Assembly (NCBI GenBank): GCA_025738555.1
Contig: JAOVFP010000006.1
Location: 3,906,001-3,970,000 of the forward strand
DNA length: 64,000 nt
From: Cyathus striatus
Taxonomy: Eukaryota > Basidiomycota > Agaricomycetes > Agaricales > Nidulariaceae
Direction: 5' to 3'
Part shown: positions 1 to 10,012 of the stretch, in pieces
Layout: the number at the start of each line of letters is the position of its first letter
Numbering within the stretch: position 1 is the first letter of the stretch
Program-made: the position numbers and the translations under genes
Notes under the pieces: model-generated
Databases searched by the model: none
Told to the model about the DNA's origin: nothing
What the model saw: the letters and a program-made list of their open reading frames with translations, nothing else

Positions 1-170
1 TCCCCCCTCAACATGCTCCTACTTCAGCATTCTTCCATCTTAACACTCTCCCACCTCAACACACTCCTACTTCGACACTCTTCCACCTTGACACTCTCTC
101 ACATTGACGTTCTCTGGCCTTGACTCTCTTACCTCTACACACTCCCACCTCGATATACCTCTATCTCATT
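1..170. repeat. Degenerate CACTC/CACCTC minisatellite
   Basis: Roughly 20-bp imperfect units built on ACCTCAACACTC alternate with close variants up to about base 170. No coding frame is supported. The array continues beyond the left edge of the window. Confidence 0.6.
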
Positions 171-339
171 TACCATGACCAAAATACCATGGACAACTTC
201 AGCACAATGAAAGTGGCTTGCAAAAAGAATACCAGCCTTCCTTGATGCAAAAGAAAATAGAGGAATGACTGCATGGCTTATTGACCTTTATGATGAATGG
301 GGGACTGAGTGGGGATGACAACTGCCTACTAAGAAGGAG

Positions 340-640
340 AGGAAGAAATGGGGTGCAGGAGGACTTTATGCTCGCCCCCTGTTACACATGGAATACACAT
401 GAATTCCACCTGTTCATGTGTACTTCACGTGTACTTCATATGTACTACACTCCACCTCAAATGTATTCAAATCAGCAAATTTCCATTCAAATTTTCGAAT
501 TTTGTACACATGAAGTACACATGTAGTGCACATGTAGGGGTGAAATATCAAAATTCCACATGGAATTGCAAAGTGAAGTTCACAAGGAATACACATGAAC
601 TAGTTACACTTGTACACTACACATTGTAGTTACTTATAAT
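340..640. repeat. Imperfect inverted-repeat block rich in CATGTGTACTTC
   Basis: Motifs such as GTGTACTTCACGTGTACTTC on one side face TGAAGTACACATGTAG on the other side of an AT-rich centre. The block could fold back on itself. It may be a decayed small inverted-repeat element, but no clear ends or target duplication were found. Confidence 0.35.
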
Positions 641-699
641 ACACTTACTCACCACTACCACAACAAAAATGAATGTTTTAGCATAATGACACAAAGGAT

Positions 700-965
700 T
701 GTTACAATGTCACACTTGTCACACACTGTGACAGGGGACAAATGTGATAGCTACAATAAGTGTGACAACTGTGACAACTGCAACATGGTGGGATGACTGT
801 GACATGACAGGACATGTGTGACACTGTGCATTATGTGTGACAAATGTGTATTGAGTTGACAAGTATGTGTTAAGTGTGACAAGTGTGACACCATATGTTG
901 AGTATGTTAAGTGTAACACCATGTGTGTGTCAAGTGTGACACCAGGCATCAAGTGTGACACTGGG
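700..965. repeat. GTGACA-type minisatellite
   Basis: Short units built on TGTGACAA and AAGTGTGACACC recur with small changes. The short frames over it are repeat translation. The GTGAC motif resembles the GTCAC cores of the satellite-armed elements later in the window, but common origin is only a guess. Confidence 0.6.
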
Positions 966-1635
966 TGTTGTCATATCCCATATCGCCTACCTCCATACCT
1001 CTATTCTCTTACTCCACCATTTCCCTCTGTTACTCCAGACTTTGATTACACTCTTAATATTACATATTGATTACTGTACATAGATTACTCTTGTTTCCCT
1101 TCTTCTGCCATACTGAGCTATTCCCTCAGTATTGTAGTATACATCTCATAGTGAGTCACTTATCATTCTTAAGTGTGCCACTATCAGTTTTACTTTACAT
1201 CGCCATACACGCTCACTTCTCCGATGTGTTTTATTATGTTTAATTAGTTAGTCTTCATTCTACGTATGCCTACCCTGACCATACTTCTCTGCTGGCTAGT
1301 GTTGCTGTGAGGTGAGTTCGAATTTATCCAAGGTCTCGGCTAATTGACATCAAGGTGCCTCAAGGTAAAACCAAGGTACCTCGATTTTAATGCACTGCAT
1401 TTGTAATACATGACATAATCTTCTCACTGCAGCTGTTTCAGTCCTGAGTTGGTGCATAGCAAGTTGACAGCAAGTTCATAGAAATAATAAATTGATTTTT
1501 GTTAGAAGGAATATTGTATCTGAAGCTCTAATTAATTACATGCTATTAGACCTATCCATAAGTGATTCTAAAGTGTCAATCTCCCCAGTAACAATCATGT
1601 TCTGTAAAATGGACAAGTCAATGTCTATCACCATA
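966..1635. other. Intergenic stretch, nothing recognised
   Basis: Unique AT-rich sequence. No convincing coding frame, RNA gene or repeat structure was seen between the GTGACA minisatellite and the hAT fragment. Confidence 0.4.
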
Positions 1636-1639
1636 GCAC

Positions 1640-2440
1640 TGCATTCTGCCTCAGTGGCCAAGAGACCTTCTGTAAAATTGAGATGCTGAGTGTGTGTTAG
1701 GTATTTAAGAATCTGCAGTTTTTCTATCATGTCTGAACCTAAACGTGATCAGTAGTGACTATTGGTCTCCTTGCTCAACGAAAATACACACTCGCATGGA
1801 ACTGCAGAGGCTTGAACTGGAAGTATGTCTAGTGCAATGTGGTAAAGTATTGGAAACTCAAACTTTTTGCTCTAAGAGAATAGATTAGTAGATGTTATTT
1901 ATCAAGACAAAGTGCAACAGAAGCACACCTGCCAGAAGACAACAAGGTCCAACTCCTCCAATTCTTCTGCTTTTGTAATAACTCCAATAGATATCCAGCA
2001 CTTCAACTCCTCCTCAACAGCTGCAATGTCTTTGGCTAGAAGTTGTGAATCTGAAATTCCAGATATCTGCTCGTCTGCAGAAGCTACATTTTGAGAAGAT
2101 AACAATAAGCTATCCATCTCAAAGCTACCAGAGGAAAGACTTCTAGCAAGTGCATTCATACATGCATGACCATGGATTTGTACCTGTGCTGATTTGGATG
2201 CTATATTCATTTTGCATCGTCCTACAGCTGAGACTTGAGTGCCCATTCCAGTTGTAGTAGTATGCATTGCTTGCCGATATCTCAACATCTAATAGTTGTG
2301 ATTATATGATGTCAGTTTCATAAGCTTTGGTAAATCAATTCAAGAATGGCTTACAGATTCATGTATAACTTTCTTAGCTTCCAACTTCTCGCCTTCAGTC
2401 CATTTCCCTTCAGCCCATTGTAACTTCATTGTAGGATTAA
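1640..2440 (-). pseudogene. hAT transposase C-terminal fragment with dimerisation domain
   Basis: The minus strand reads a polar segment (WAEGKWTEGEKLEAKK), an intron-like gap, a ~120-aa segment ending EELDLVVFWQ, then LPVQASAVPCECVFS and, after one stop, MIEKLQILKYL...LNFTEGLLATE. The VPCExVFS-like block followed by an LQxLK helix is the signature of the hAT C-terminal dimerisation domain, which pairs transposase subunits. The stop (TGA, plus bases 1749-1751) falls where relatives have a basic residue. The N-terminal and catalytic parts are absent, so this is a remnant. The dimerisation call is good; assignment of the 1902-2288 segment to the same gene is inferred from order and strand. Confidence 0.65.
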
Positions 2441-2509
2441 TAACTAATAAATGGAATTAAGTTTTGACCCATATAATCATTAAAAAATCAATACCCATTG
2501 CGAGAGTGT

Positions 2510-2616
2510 GAGGGGTGTCAGCCAAATTTATCATTTAACAGCAGTGTTATATGATATCCCATATCATATAAGGTCTGAGTTTTATGAGTGAGGCATATAC
2601 TATATGTATATACAGG
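2510..2616 (+). repeat. Left terminal inverted repeat of element 1
   Basis: Matches the complement of 12611-12720 with few changes. It contains the palindromic AACAGCAGTGTTA block and an ATATGATAT(CCC)ATATCATAT inverted repeat, both conserved in the element at 49193 and the first also in the element at 61206. Confidence 0.85.
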
Positions 2617-3158
2617 CTATTCATAAGTACTCATTACTTTATGCTTATTATTATTGTGATAGTATTAAGAGTACTCATAAGTACTCATTACTTTATGTTT
2701 CCTATTATTATTGTAATGGTACTGTGGGTAATCATAAGTACTCATTACTTTGTATTTCCTATTGTTATTGTAATGGTATTGTGGGTACTCATAAATACTC
2801 ATTACTTTATTCTTTCTATTATTATTGTAATGGTATTATGGGTACTCATAAGTACTCATTACTTTATGCTTGCTATTATTAATGTAATGGTATTAGGAGT
2901 ACTCATAAGCACTCATTACTTCATATTTCCTATTATTATTGTAATGGTATTAGGAGTACTCATAAGCACTCATTACTTTGTATTTCCTATTGTTATTGTA
3001 ATGGTATTGTGGGTACTCATAAATACTCATTACTTTATGCTTTCTATTATTATTGTAATGGTATTATGAGTACTCATAAGTACTCATTACTTTATATTTC
3101 CTATTGTTATTGTAATAGTATTAAGAGTACTCATAAGTGCTCATTACTTTATATTTCC
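2617..3158 (+). repeat. 57-bp tandem array, left arm of element 1
   Basis: Units of 57 bp carry TACTCATAAGTACTCATTAC followed by TTTCCTATTRTTATTGTAATGG. Copies differ by a few bases. The array is interrupted at 3158 by the helicase element and resumes at 9237 in the same orientation. The long hydrophobic frame over it is only repeat translation. Confidence 0.9.
3150..3158. repeat. Left 9-bp target-site duplication
   Basis: TATATTTCC immediately precedes the element start and is repeated exactly at 9237-9245. It is part of the 57-bp satellite unit. Confidence 0.92.
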
Positions 3159-3344
3159 CAGGCTCCTAAAACCAGCACGCTCGTCTCTCAAGCTTCCTCC
3201 AATGTTTTGTGAGAGACTAACAGAGGTAAATATTTGTGCGGGACAAATACAAAACAAGGAGAAAGCTCTCGAGAGAGCGGCTGGCAAAAGTGGGTACCGA
3301 CAATTCACCGTGAACCCTTTCAATCACCAGGACCCTTCCGCTTA
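3159..3344 (+). repeat. Left TIR of helicase/DUF6589 element
   Basis: 186 bp, matching the complement of 9051-9236 except for one base. The helicase start codon lies 33-70 bp inside it, so the TIR probably holds the helicase promoter. Confidence 0.95.
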
Positions 3345-3413
3345 CTTCGCAAATCATTATGAAATTTTCGAAGTCGAGTGACATGTTCCCTGTTTGGTAC
3401 GGATTCCTTTCGC

Positions 3414-6053
3414 ATGGCCTCACAGAGCGCTCCCCCGCATCGCACATGGTCTGTAACCCAAATACGGCAACTTGTAGAATCAAAGTTTCAAAAGAGGGCA
3501 TGCTGGTTTCAACTCAAGGTAGCTCTCGCGTTATACAGCGGGAAAGATGTTGTCGGTTGTGCTCCCACTGGTGCAGGGAAGACACTTTCATTCTGGATAC
3601 CACTCCTAATGGCGCTTGAGGAAGGGCTTGACAAGATGACAGTGATTGTCACCCCACTTAATCTACTGGGAAAGCAAAATGTCGAAATGCTAGAGAAGGC
3701 TGGCATACGAGCCATCAGTGTCACCCAACAAAATGCGAGTACAGCAACATTCAAGGTAAGTTGTACTTCGAGTGTCAACTACCTCTAACAATCTACATAG
3801 GATATCGAGAATGGGAAGTATCAGGTGGTTATTGTGAATCCTGAGATTCTTATGTCGAATCCTGACATGAAAGCACTTTGGAATAAGCCAAAAGTGACCA
3901 GTAGGATATTGAACTTCATATTTGACGAAGGACACTGCATTAGTCAATGGGGAAAGTTCAGGAAGGAGTACTTGAATGTTGGCGCGCTACGTTACCTTAT
4001 TCCAGAACATATTCCCTTTTACATTGCATCTGCCACCCTTCCGCCAGATGTAGTTGCAGAGATAAACGACATACTACGCCTCCGTCCAGCAAACACAGAG
4101 TACATATTACGGTCAAATGACTGACCTGACATTCATTTAGCAGCTCGGCCACTTGTATACCCTGCAAGTAGCTTCAAAGATCTCGCCTTTCTCATACCTG
4201 ATGAGCTGGATGTTCCTCCACCGAAATTCGTCATCTATTTTGACGATACGAAGGAAACCCAAGAAGCATGTAAATATCTTAGAGCGCAACTACCAGAGTT
4301 GCTGAAGAACAAGGTGAAATATTTTCATGCAACGATGACACAGCACTACCGAGAGGAAGAAACTGCCAAATTTCTTAAATCAGATATTTGGGGAATGTGC
4401 TGCACGGATGCGTTTGGAATGGTTAGTACATAACAATTGGATAAGAATGAATGACTTACAATTACCACTACAGGGTATCGACATTCCAGACATCGAGATA
4501 GTTGTACAGTTTAAAGCAACGTGCAATTTGTGTACATTGTGGCAACGATTTGGACGAGCTGCGCGTGGTAATGATATAGAAGGAACTGCAATTCTTCTCG
4601 TTGAGAAGAAAGATACAAGGGAGGGTAGATCAGCGAAAGAACAATCTCAAGAGAAACGAAAGGAAGCTACCTCAAAACGACGAGCGAAGCAACAACTACA
4701 GTCTGAGAACTCAAAGAGACCTGTTCTCGGCGAGGGCCACAGAGCCAATTTGCCACACCCCAAGCCTAGTCCCCCAGAGAATGCTGAAAGTGATTATGAA
4801 CAGGTGGATGATATTGGTAACAGAGACAGTGGAGCAGCAGCAGATGTGGACAATGGCGATGGGGACGGCGGTAATGGGGACAGTGGTGATGGGGACAACA
4901 TCGGCGCTACAGTGTTGACTGCTGAGGAAAGCACAGGGAGCTTTGACCTTGAGGAGTGGAAAAAAGAGAGGGTATCCCATTACATGATGAATACCGCTAA
5001 GAAAAGAAAGCAGAAGAAGAGGGGGAGGGGGAATGAGCTGGAGGTGGGAAGTGTAATGGACGATTTCATCAATCCACATCCATCAGTTTGCCGCCGTATC
5101 ATTCCCATGCTGTATTTTGGGAATGAGAAGCTGCGTGAGTTGATTCTTCTAATTTTGACGTGAGACATTCTCACCTGCCAATTTCAGCTGCAAACGACTA
5201 CACGCATTGTGACAGCTCTACACCTGCTGGTTGTCTGCGGTGCAAACCTAGAGTCTCGCGCCTTTGTTGCGATATTTGCAATCCAGAGGCATTCTCATCG
5301 TTTCATGTTCTGTATCAGAAGGTTACGAAGGTTTTTCACAAGTCAATCGTTAAACCATTCGAAATGGCAGCTCCACATCATGCTCTAAAGGACTCGTTGG
5401 TTAGCTGGCGAAGGGAAAAGGCTACAGTAAAGTTTGGAGCAGCCGCTGTCCATACCTTGGGAGCGCGAATGCTTTTGTCTGATGATCAACTTTTACGGAT
5501 TGTTGATTGTGCACAAGTATACAAGATTCACGATGTAGAAGATCTCATACGAGAGACAGCATGGAGAAGAGAGTGGGCTGAGGAATATGGGCAATTAGTA
5601 CTGACTATTATTGCGACACATTTCCCACCTCTAGTGGAACACTCTGGTAGCGGCATGAGTCAAAAGAAGCCACGTGCCCCAACAAAATGCGGGGCATGTG
5701 GAGCAGTTGGCCACAATAGTATGTCGCTATATCAACTATCCGATAACTCAAACTTATTCTAGTTTACAGGTGCTAACCGACTGTGCCCAAAGAGGGTTGC
5801 AGAACATGCTCGACGCATGCAGGAGACGGATGAGAATACGATTCCACGGAACACCAACATAGCTGACAATTCACAATCATCGCAACGTGTTCAGAAAGCC
5901 ACTCTAAATGAAATACAGCCAACACGATTACCACCCCCACCGGTAGCTATAAGTACAATAGCAGCTAGAGTCCCAACGTTCTATCACCACCTTTTACAAC
6001 CTGCCTTTCTCCAACAACCTTACACGACCACCAGCTACTATCCACCACATTAA
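3414..6053 (+). pseudogene. RecQ-like DNA helicase with Cys-rich tail and zinc knuckle, one in-frame stop
   Basis: Superfamily-2 ATPase of the RecQ-like group expanded in mushroom fungi; it would unwind DNA using ATP. Inferred exons: 3414-3755, 3801-4421, 4474-5134, 5188-5718, 5770-6053. Visible motifs are Walker A CAPTGAGKT, motif II FDEGHCISQWG (DEAH-like), motif III ASATLP and motif VI QRFGRAARG. A charged linker with a basic KKRKQKKRGRG tract follows, then a Cys-rich block (HCDSSTPAGCLRC, CCDICNP) and a C-terminal knuckle CGACGAVGHN...LC. The ATG at 3414 begins MASQSAPPHRTW, which suits the family; an upstream ATG at 3378 is in frame. The only lesion seen is TGA at 4122-4124, between RSND and PDIH, where relatives are expected to have Arg. 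The stop could be a recent CGA-to-TGA change or a strain difference. Confidence 0.85.
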
Positions 6054-8826
6054 TTAATAAATATCAAGGCTACCATCATCTTCTACTGTTTGTTCAAGGT
6101 CATCTAGATCTTCTATTTCGAGCATTTGACTCCCCTCAATATCATTCTCTGTCATTTCATGAGCAATCCCTCCTGTTGACATGAATTTTTTAATCCCTTT
6201 TGCCATGATATCTGGTACAATATGGTTTGATGCTCGACCTTTAACTTCTGTATTAGCTTTGTTGTCTTTCATGTACTTTGTTAACTTGCTAAATGTCATC
6301 GTCATATCAGGTGGTGAATGGCGATTAGTTTTATGTTCAAGACAAAACATTTTTTCGAACTGAAACCGTGTATTCTTATAGACTTCAATCAATGGTGATT
6401 CAGATAGAATCCGCTGCTTCTGGTGGTTTGAGAATTTACCACCATATATGCGCTAGTATTGCCAAGTGAGTTTAGAGTGAGCAAAGCATAAGCTATGATA
6501 GTTTTACAAACCTTGATATATAGGTTATTATGTTCTACTACCCAGTCAATAGCTCGAAACTGTCCTTTCTTTCCAGTTGGATTGCACAGAATATTCATAC
6601 GGATAGCTTTACTATATCAATAATTAGATTATTGCATATTCTTTCACATTTGTGATAACTGGCAAACCTTAGGCCCTTTGGATAACGAAAATGTACATTT
6701 TCCAGATATCGTCGAAGCTCTGCTGCATACTTTACTTTTCCACAACCTAAGAAGATAAACATCCAGGGCATAAAACACGTCTCCACACGGCCTATGTCAC
6801 CATGATTAAGAGCATATGTGGTCTCCTCATACAAGAGAAAATATTGTTGCATTACATGCATATTCTGCAGCTGCTGGTCCTCATCATCAGGTAAACCTGA
6901 CAAACTTGTCGTCTCAGTAGGATTTCCAGATGCAACATAATTAATGCACAATTTCTTCGCAATAGATTGTAAGTCTTCCCAAGTTGGATTCATTAAGGCA
7001 AAATCTTCAAGATTCTTTACCACTGGGTACATTTTGGTTACTTCTGTTCTCCAGGCATCAAGGCGGCTTGCGATTCCAACATGCTGTATAACCTCATGCA
7101 TTCGGCGAAATCCAGGTTTGGACTCAATCTTCACTGTTTCTCGTGGGCGGATTTGTTCAATGTAGGTCATTAGACTATTTTGATCATTTTTATTGCTTGA
7201 CAGTGGATAAATAAATATCTTCCATATAGCATCTGCACAAGCCATCTTGAAGTGAAACAATCCAATTACAAAGACAATGAACTGCATACGGAACCAAGAT
7301 GTGGATTCCTCTGATCGTGACTCTAAGATGCTTCTTACATGTTGCCCTGTTAGTAAGTCACCAAAAACTATAACTGCATGGTTTTTAATGTCTTTAGTGT
7401 TTCGCTTTGCATCAGGCTTATTGGGATCGCCTATTTGCGCCTGTTCAAAAAACCTCTCAAGTGCATCTGCATTATTTGCAGGTGTGCTTGGACTAACATC
7501 AAGTGCCCGTAATGGTACTTGAGTAGTTTGTGTAAGTGGAACTTTCTCAACTGTTTCAGGATCATCCAGATCCGCCTTGAATTTTCTAAAGTATACAGGT
7601 CCATGATTTATAAGATCTGAGAGAAATGTTCGCATATTGAACAAATCCCTCCGCCACAATCCTGATGGATGTTCTTTTTCAGGATGAAGTGCAACGATTT
7701 GTTCCCAGGGCACTGGCTTTGGTAAGTCCTGTGGCTGTATATTCTTATTATGAGGGGAAGTAGACCACAAGTAATCTGAGCAATCAAGATCACTTAAGGT
7801 AACATTGTGGAGGGGTAACATGGTTCCAGTAGTTAGATGAATAAGTGTCTCTTCTGGATTTTCCACAGTTGGAACTGAGTGTTTGAGGTCAATATCAAGG
7901 TTGTCATAAGCATAGGATGTAAGAAATGTGCTTCCAAGTGATGTAATTTCAAGTTTTGCTTGTTCAGAAAGATTTGATACCATATTATTAATAGTGGTCA
8001 CAGAGACTGACAATCCTATTCGTGCTAGAAATTCACGGACAGTCTCAGGAACCCCACAGGAGTGGAGGAATAGACCAACAATTGTTTGCAGCAAATTACA
8101 TTTTTGGTTTGAACTTTGCATCATAATGCTCAAACAGACGACTTGTTTCTGAATATTGAATGCATTTAGCAATAAAATTTATAAGGACACCATAATCATA
8201 ACACCTACCATAGAAATTATAGTTTCTGCTCGACAAGCAAAACCCTCAGCTGAAATTTCATCTTCTCCAACTGCCGTTCCATCAATCTCATCCAAATGCA
8301 CTCGGTGCTGATCTTGATCTTCAATCTCCTCTGAGTCTGAGCTTATATCCATATCATCATCAGACTTATATGCATGTGCTGCACGCCTTTTTGCCAACCG
8401 TGCATCAGCAGAAAGGCAGGACCGAATCAGCTGCCAGATATCAGGGGCCTGTTTGCACATCTCGCCTGCAAGACCAGTGATATCGAAGCACTGCAGCTCC
8501 TGAGCAGTTGCATTAGATGCAGAAAAATGAAATCCTGTATCAATATGGCTGAGAACCTGAACTTGAGATGTGTAGATCCCTTGTGCATGCCTCATTGCCC
8601 ATGTATGCACTGCATTCTTCGTAAAATTGTGGCCCACAGTATCTGTATAAAGGACATCCAAAATCACAGGAAGATCTTCTGCAAAATCATGCATGGCTAG
8701 GTGCAGCCATTCTTCTGAGTCTCCAGGAACGGAAAGTACTGCTAGAATGAGATCACTGAGTGTATATTGATGTATTGTGAGATATGCAAAGATTTCAACA
8801 GTGGAAGGTCTTTGCGAGGACCTCAT
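6054..8826 (-). CDS. DUF6589-family protein, intact; candidate transposase of the element
   Basis: Four exons (8826-8209, 8148-6668, 6611-6512, 6452-6054) joined by GT-AG introns give 866 codons, an 865-aa protein with no stops. Residues 1-206 are a variable N-terminal region with an acidic stretch (SDDDMDISSDSEE). The remainder matches the basidiomycete DUF6589 pattern: YAYDN (D288), VFGDLLTGQH (D470), GLFHFKM (H505), YAAELRRYLENV (E683), NPTGKKGQFRAIDWVVEHNN (E726), then IYGGKFSNHQ and RHSPPDM. The function of DUF6589 is not established. Well-spaced acidic residues in conserved blocks, and its place as the only intact gene of a TIR element, suggest an RNase H-like transposase; that is inference. 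Its stop codon directly abuts the helicase stop. Confidence 0.85.
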
Positions 8827-9050
8827 TGCGATAAGGGAAAAATGCTAGTTTTAGTTTTATGCTCATACAAGCTCTATATACATATACAACACATTGAATC
8901 ATAGATGGGAAGAAAAAAGGAGACATGCTATAGCATTGGGAAGAATGGAGACACGCTACAGCATTGGAAGGGGAACACAGATAAATATAGCTTATATAGC
9001 ACAGGTGTAATTAGCGTGAGTTATGACAGCGTGTCCTTAGCGAAGGTATC
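8827..9050. promoter_or_regulatory. Putative 5' region of the DUF6589 gene
   Basis: AT-rich 224 bp between the DUF6589 start codon and the right TIR, containing TATATA-like runs (around 8874-8882 and 8986-8998). No defined promoter motif can be proven. It includes a short imperfect duplication of ATGGAGACACGCTA near 8920-8960. Confidence 0.35.
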
Positions 9051-9236
9051 TAAGCGGAAGGGTCCTGGTGATTGAAAGGGTTCACGGTGAATTGTCGGTA
9101 CCCACTTTTGCCAGCCGCTCTCTCGAGAGCTTTCTCCTTGTTTTGTATTTGTCCCGCACAAATATTTACCTCTGTTAGTCTCTCACAAAACATTGGAGGA
9201 AGCTCGAGAGACGAGCGTGCTGGTTTTAGGAGCCTG
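9051..9236 (-). repeat. Right TIR of helicase/DUF6589 element
   Basis: Complement of 3159-3344 with one base difference. It ends in ...GGAGCCTG at 9236. Confidence 0.95.
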
Positions 9237-9245
9237 TATATTTCC
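9237..9245. repeat. Right 9-bp target-site duplication
   Basis: TATATTTCC, identical to 3150-3158. It is followed directly by continuation of the 57-bp satellite. Confidence 0.92.
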
Positions 9246-9470
9246 TATTGTTATTGTAATGGTATTAAGAGTACTCATAAGTGCTCATTACTTTATATTT
9301 CCTATTGTTATTGTAATGGTATTATGAGTACTCATAAGCACTCATTACTTTATATTTCCTATTTGTATTGTAATGGTATTAACAATACTCATAAGTACTC
9401 ATTACTTTACATTTCCTATTGTTATTGTAATGGTATTGTGGGTACTCATAAGTACTCATTGCTATTACAG
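9246..9470 (+). repeat. 57-bp tandem array, remainder of left arm of element 1
   Basis: Same unit and orientation as 2617-3158. The nested element splits the array between the two parts. Confidence 0.9.
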
Positions 9471-9803
9471 ATTACTATTTGATCTGCGCTTCACATATTT
9501 CCCACGCTTCGCATTTGTCACGTACTTCATGCGCGTCACGTTCGTCACACATATTCCCGCGCTTCGCATTTGTCACATACTTCCCGCGTGTCACGCTTGT
9601 CACATATATTCCTGCGCTTCACATCTGTCACATTTGCTGCGCGTCACATTCGTCACATATATTCCCGCGCATCACATTTGTCACATTCCACGCATATTCC
9701 CGCGCATCAATGCATCATACATTTCCCACACATCATATTTGTGACAATTTTCGCGCGTGTCACGTCTGTCACAATTCTCCCACACTACGCATATATTGCA
9801 CTT
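9471..9803 (+). repeat. GTCAC / TTCCCGCGC core repeats, left arm of element 1
   Basis: Imperfect ~28-bp units combine a GTCAC(A/G) block with CATATTCCCGCGC. The complementary version is at 11430-11995, and related cores lie in the elements at 49193 and 61206. Frames over this block are rich in HISH repeats and are not genes. Confidence 0.8.
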
Positions 9804-10012
9804 GTCACGCTTTAGCGCGTTTGTCACGCTTTAGCGCGTTTGTCACGCTTTAGCGCGTTTGTCACGCTTTAGCGCGTTTGTCACGCTTTAGCGCGTTTGT
9901 CACGCTTTAGCGCGTTTGTCACGCTTTAGCGCGTTTGTCACGCTTTAGCGCGTTTGTCACGCTTTAGCGCGTTTGTCACGCTTTAGCGCGTTTGTCACGC
10001 TTTAGCGCGTTT
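9804..10012 (+). repeat. Eleven perfect copies of a 19-bp repeat
   Basis: GTCACGCTTTAGCGCGTTT occurs 11 times without a change (11 x 19 = 209 bp). The other arm of the element has a single similar unit near 11580, so this is a recent local expansion. Confidence 0.95.

Larger units (their letters stand above)
3159..9236 (+). mobile_element. Complete TIR element carrying RecQ-like helicase and DUF6589 genes
   Basis: The element starts CAGGCTCCTAAAACCAGC and ends with its complement. Its TIRs (3159-3344 and 9051-9236) are 186 bp each and differ at one visible base (CAAGC against CGAGC). It is flanked by a perfect 9-bp direct duplication, TATATTTCC, at 3150-3158 and 9237-9245; removing the element plus one copy restores the 57-bp array of the host element. 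Two genes fill it tail to tail. The near-identical TIRs and clean duplication imply a recent insertion. Long TIRs and a 9-bp duplication recall Mutator-type elements, but the gene content does not match any superfamily I can name. Confidence 0.93.

Noticed and set aside
2584..3069. Long hydrophobic frame (IVMVLWVLISTHYF repeats), and similar ones at 9373, 12071-12642, 49287-49793
   Set aside because: They are translations of the 57-bp satellite; a period divisible by three keeps the frame open. Composition and position inside transposon arms argue against a gene.
2617..3158. Possible CRISPR-like array because of regular repeats
   Set aside because: The repeats are head-to-tail without unique spacers, the host is a eukaryote and no cas genes are present.
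4050..4141. Short intron removing the helicase stop (donor GTCAAATG or GTACAT to acceptor ATTTAG)
   Set aside because: The ~30- and ~42-nt versions are too short and shift the frame. A 57-nt version keeps frame but deletes the NTEYILRSND region expected in this family.
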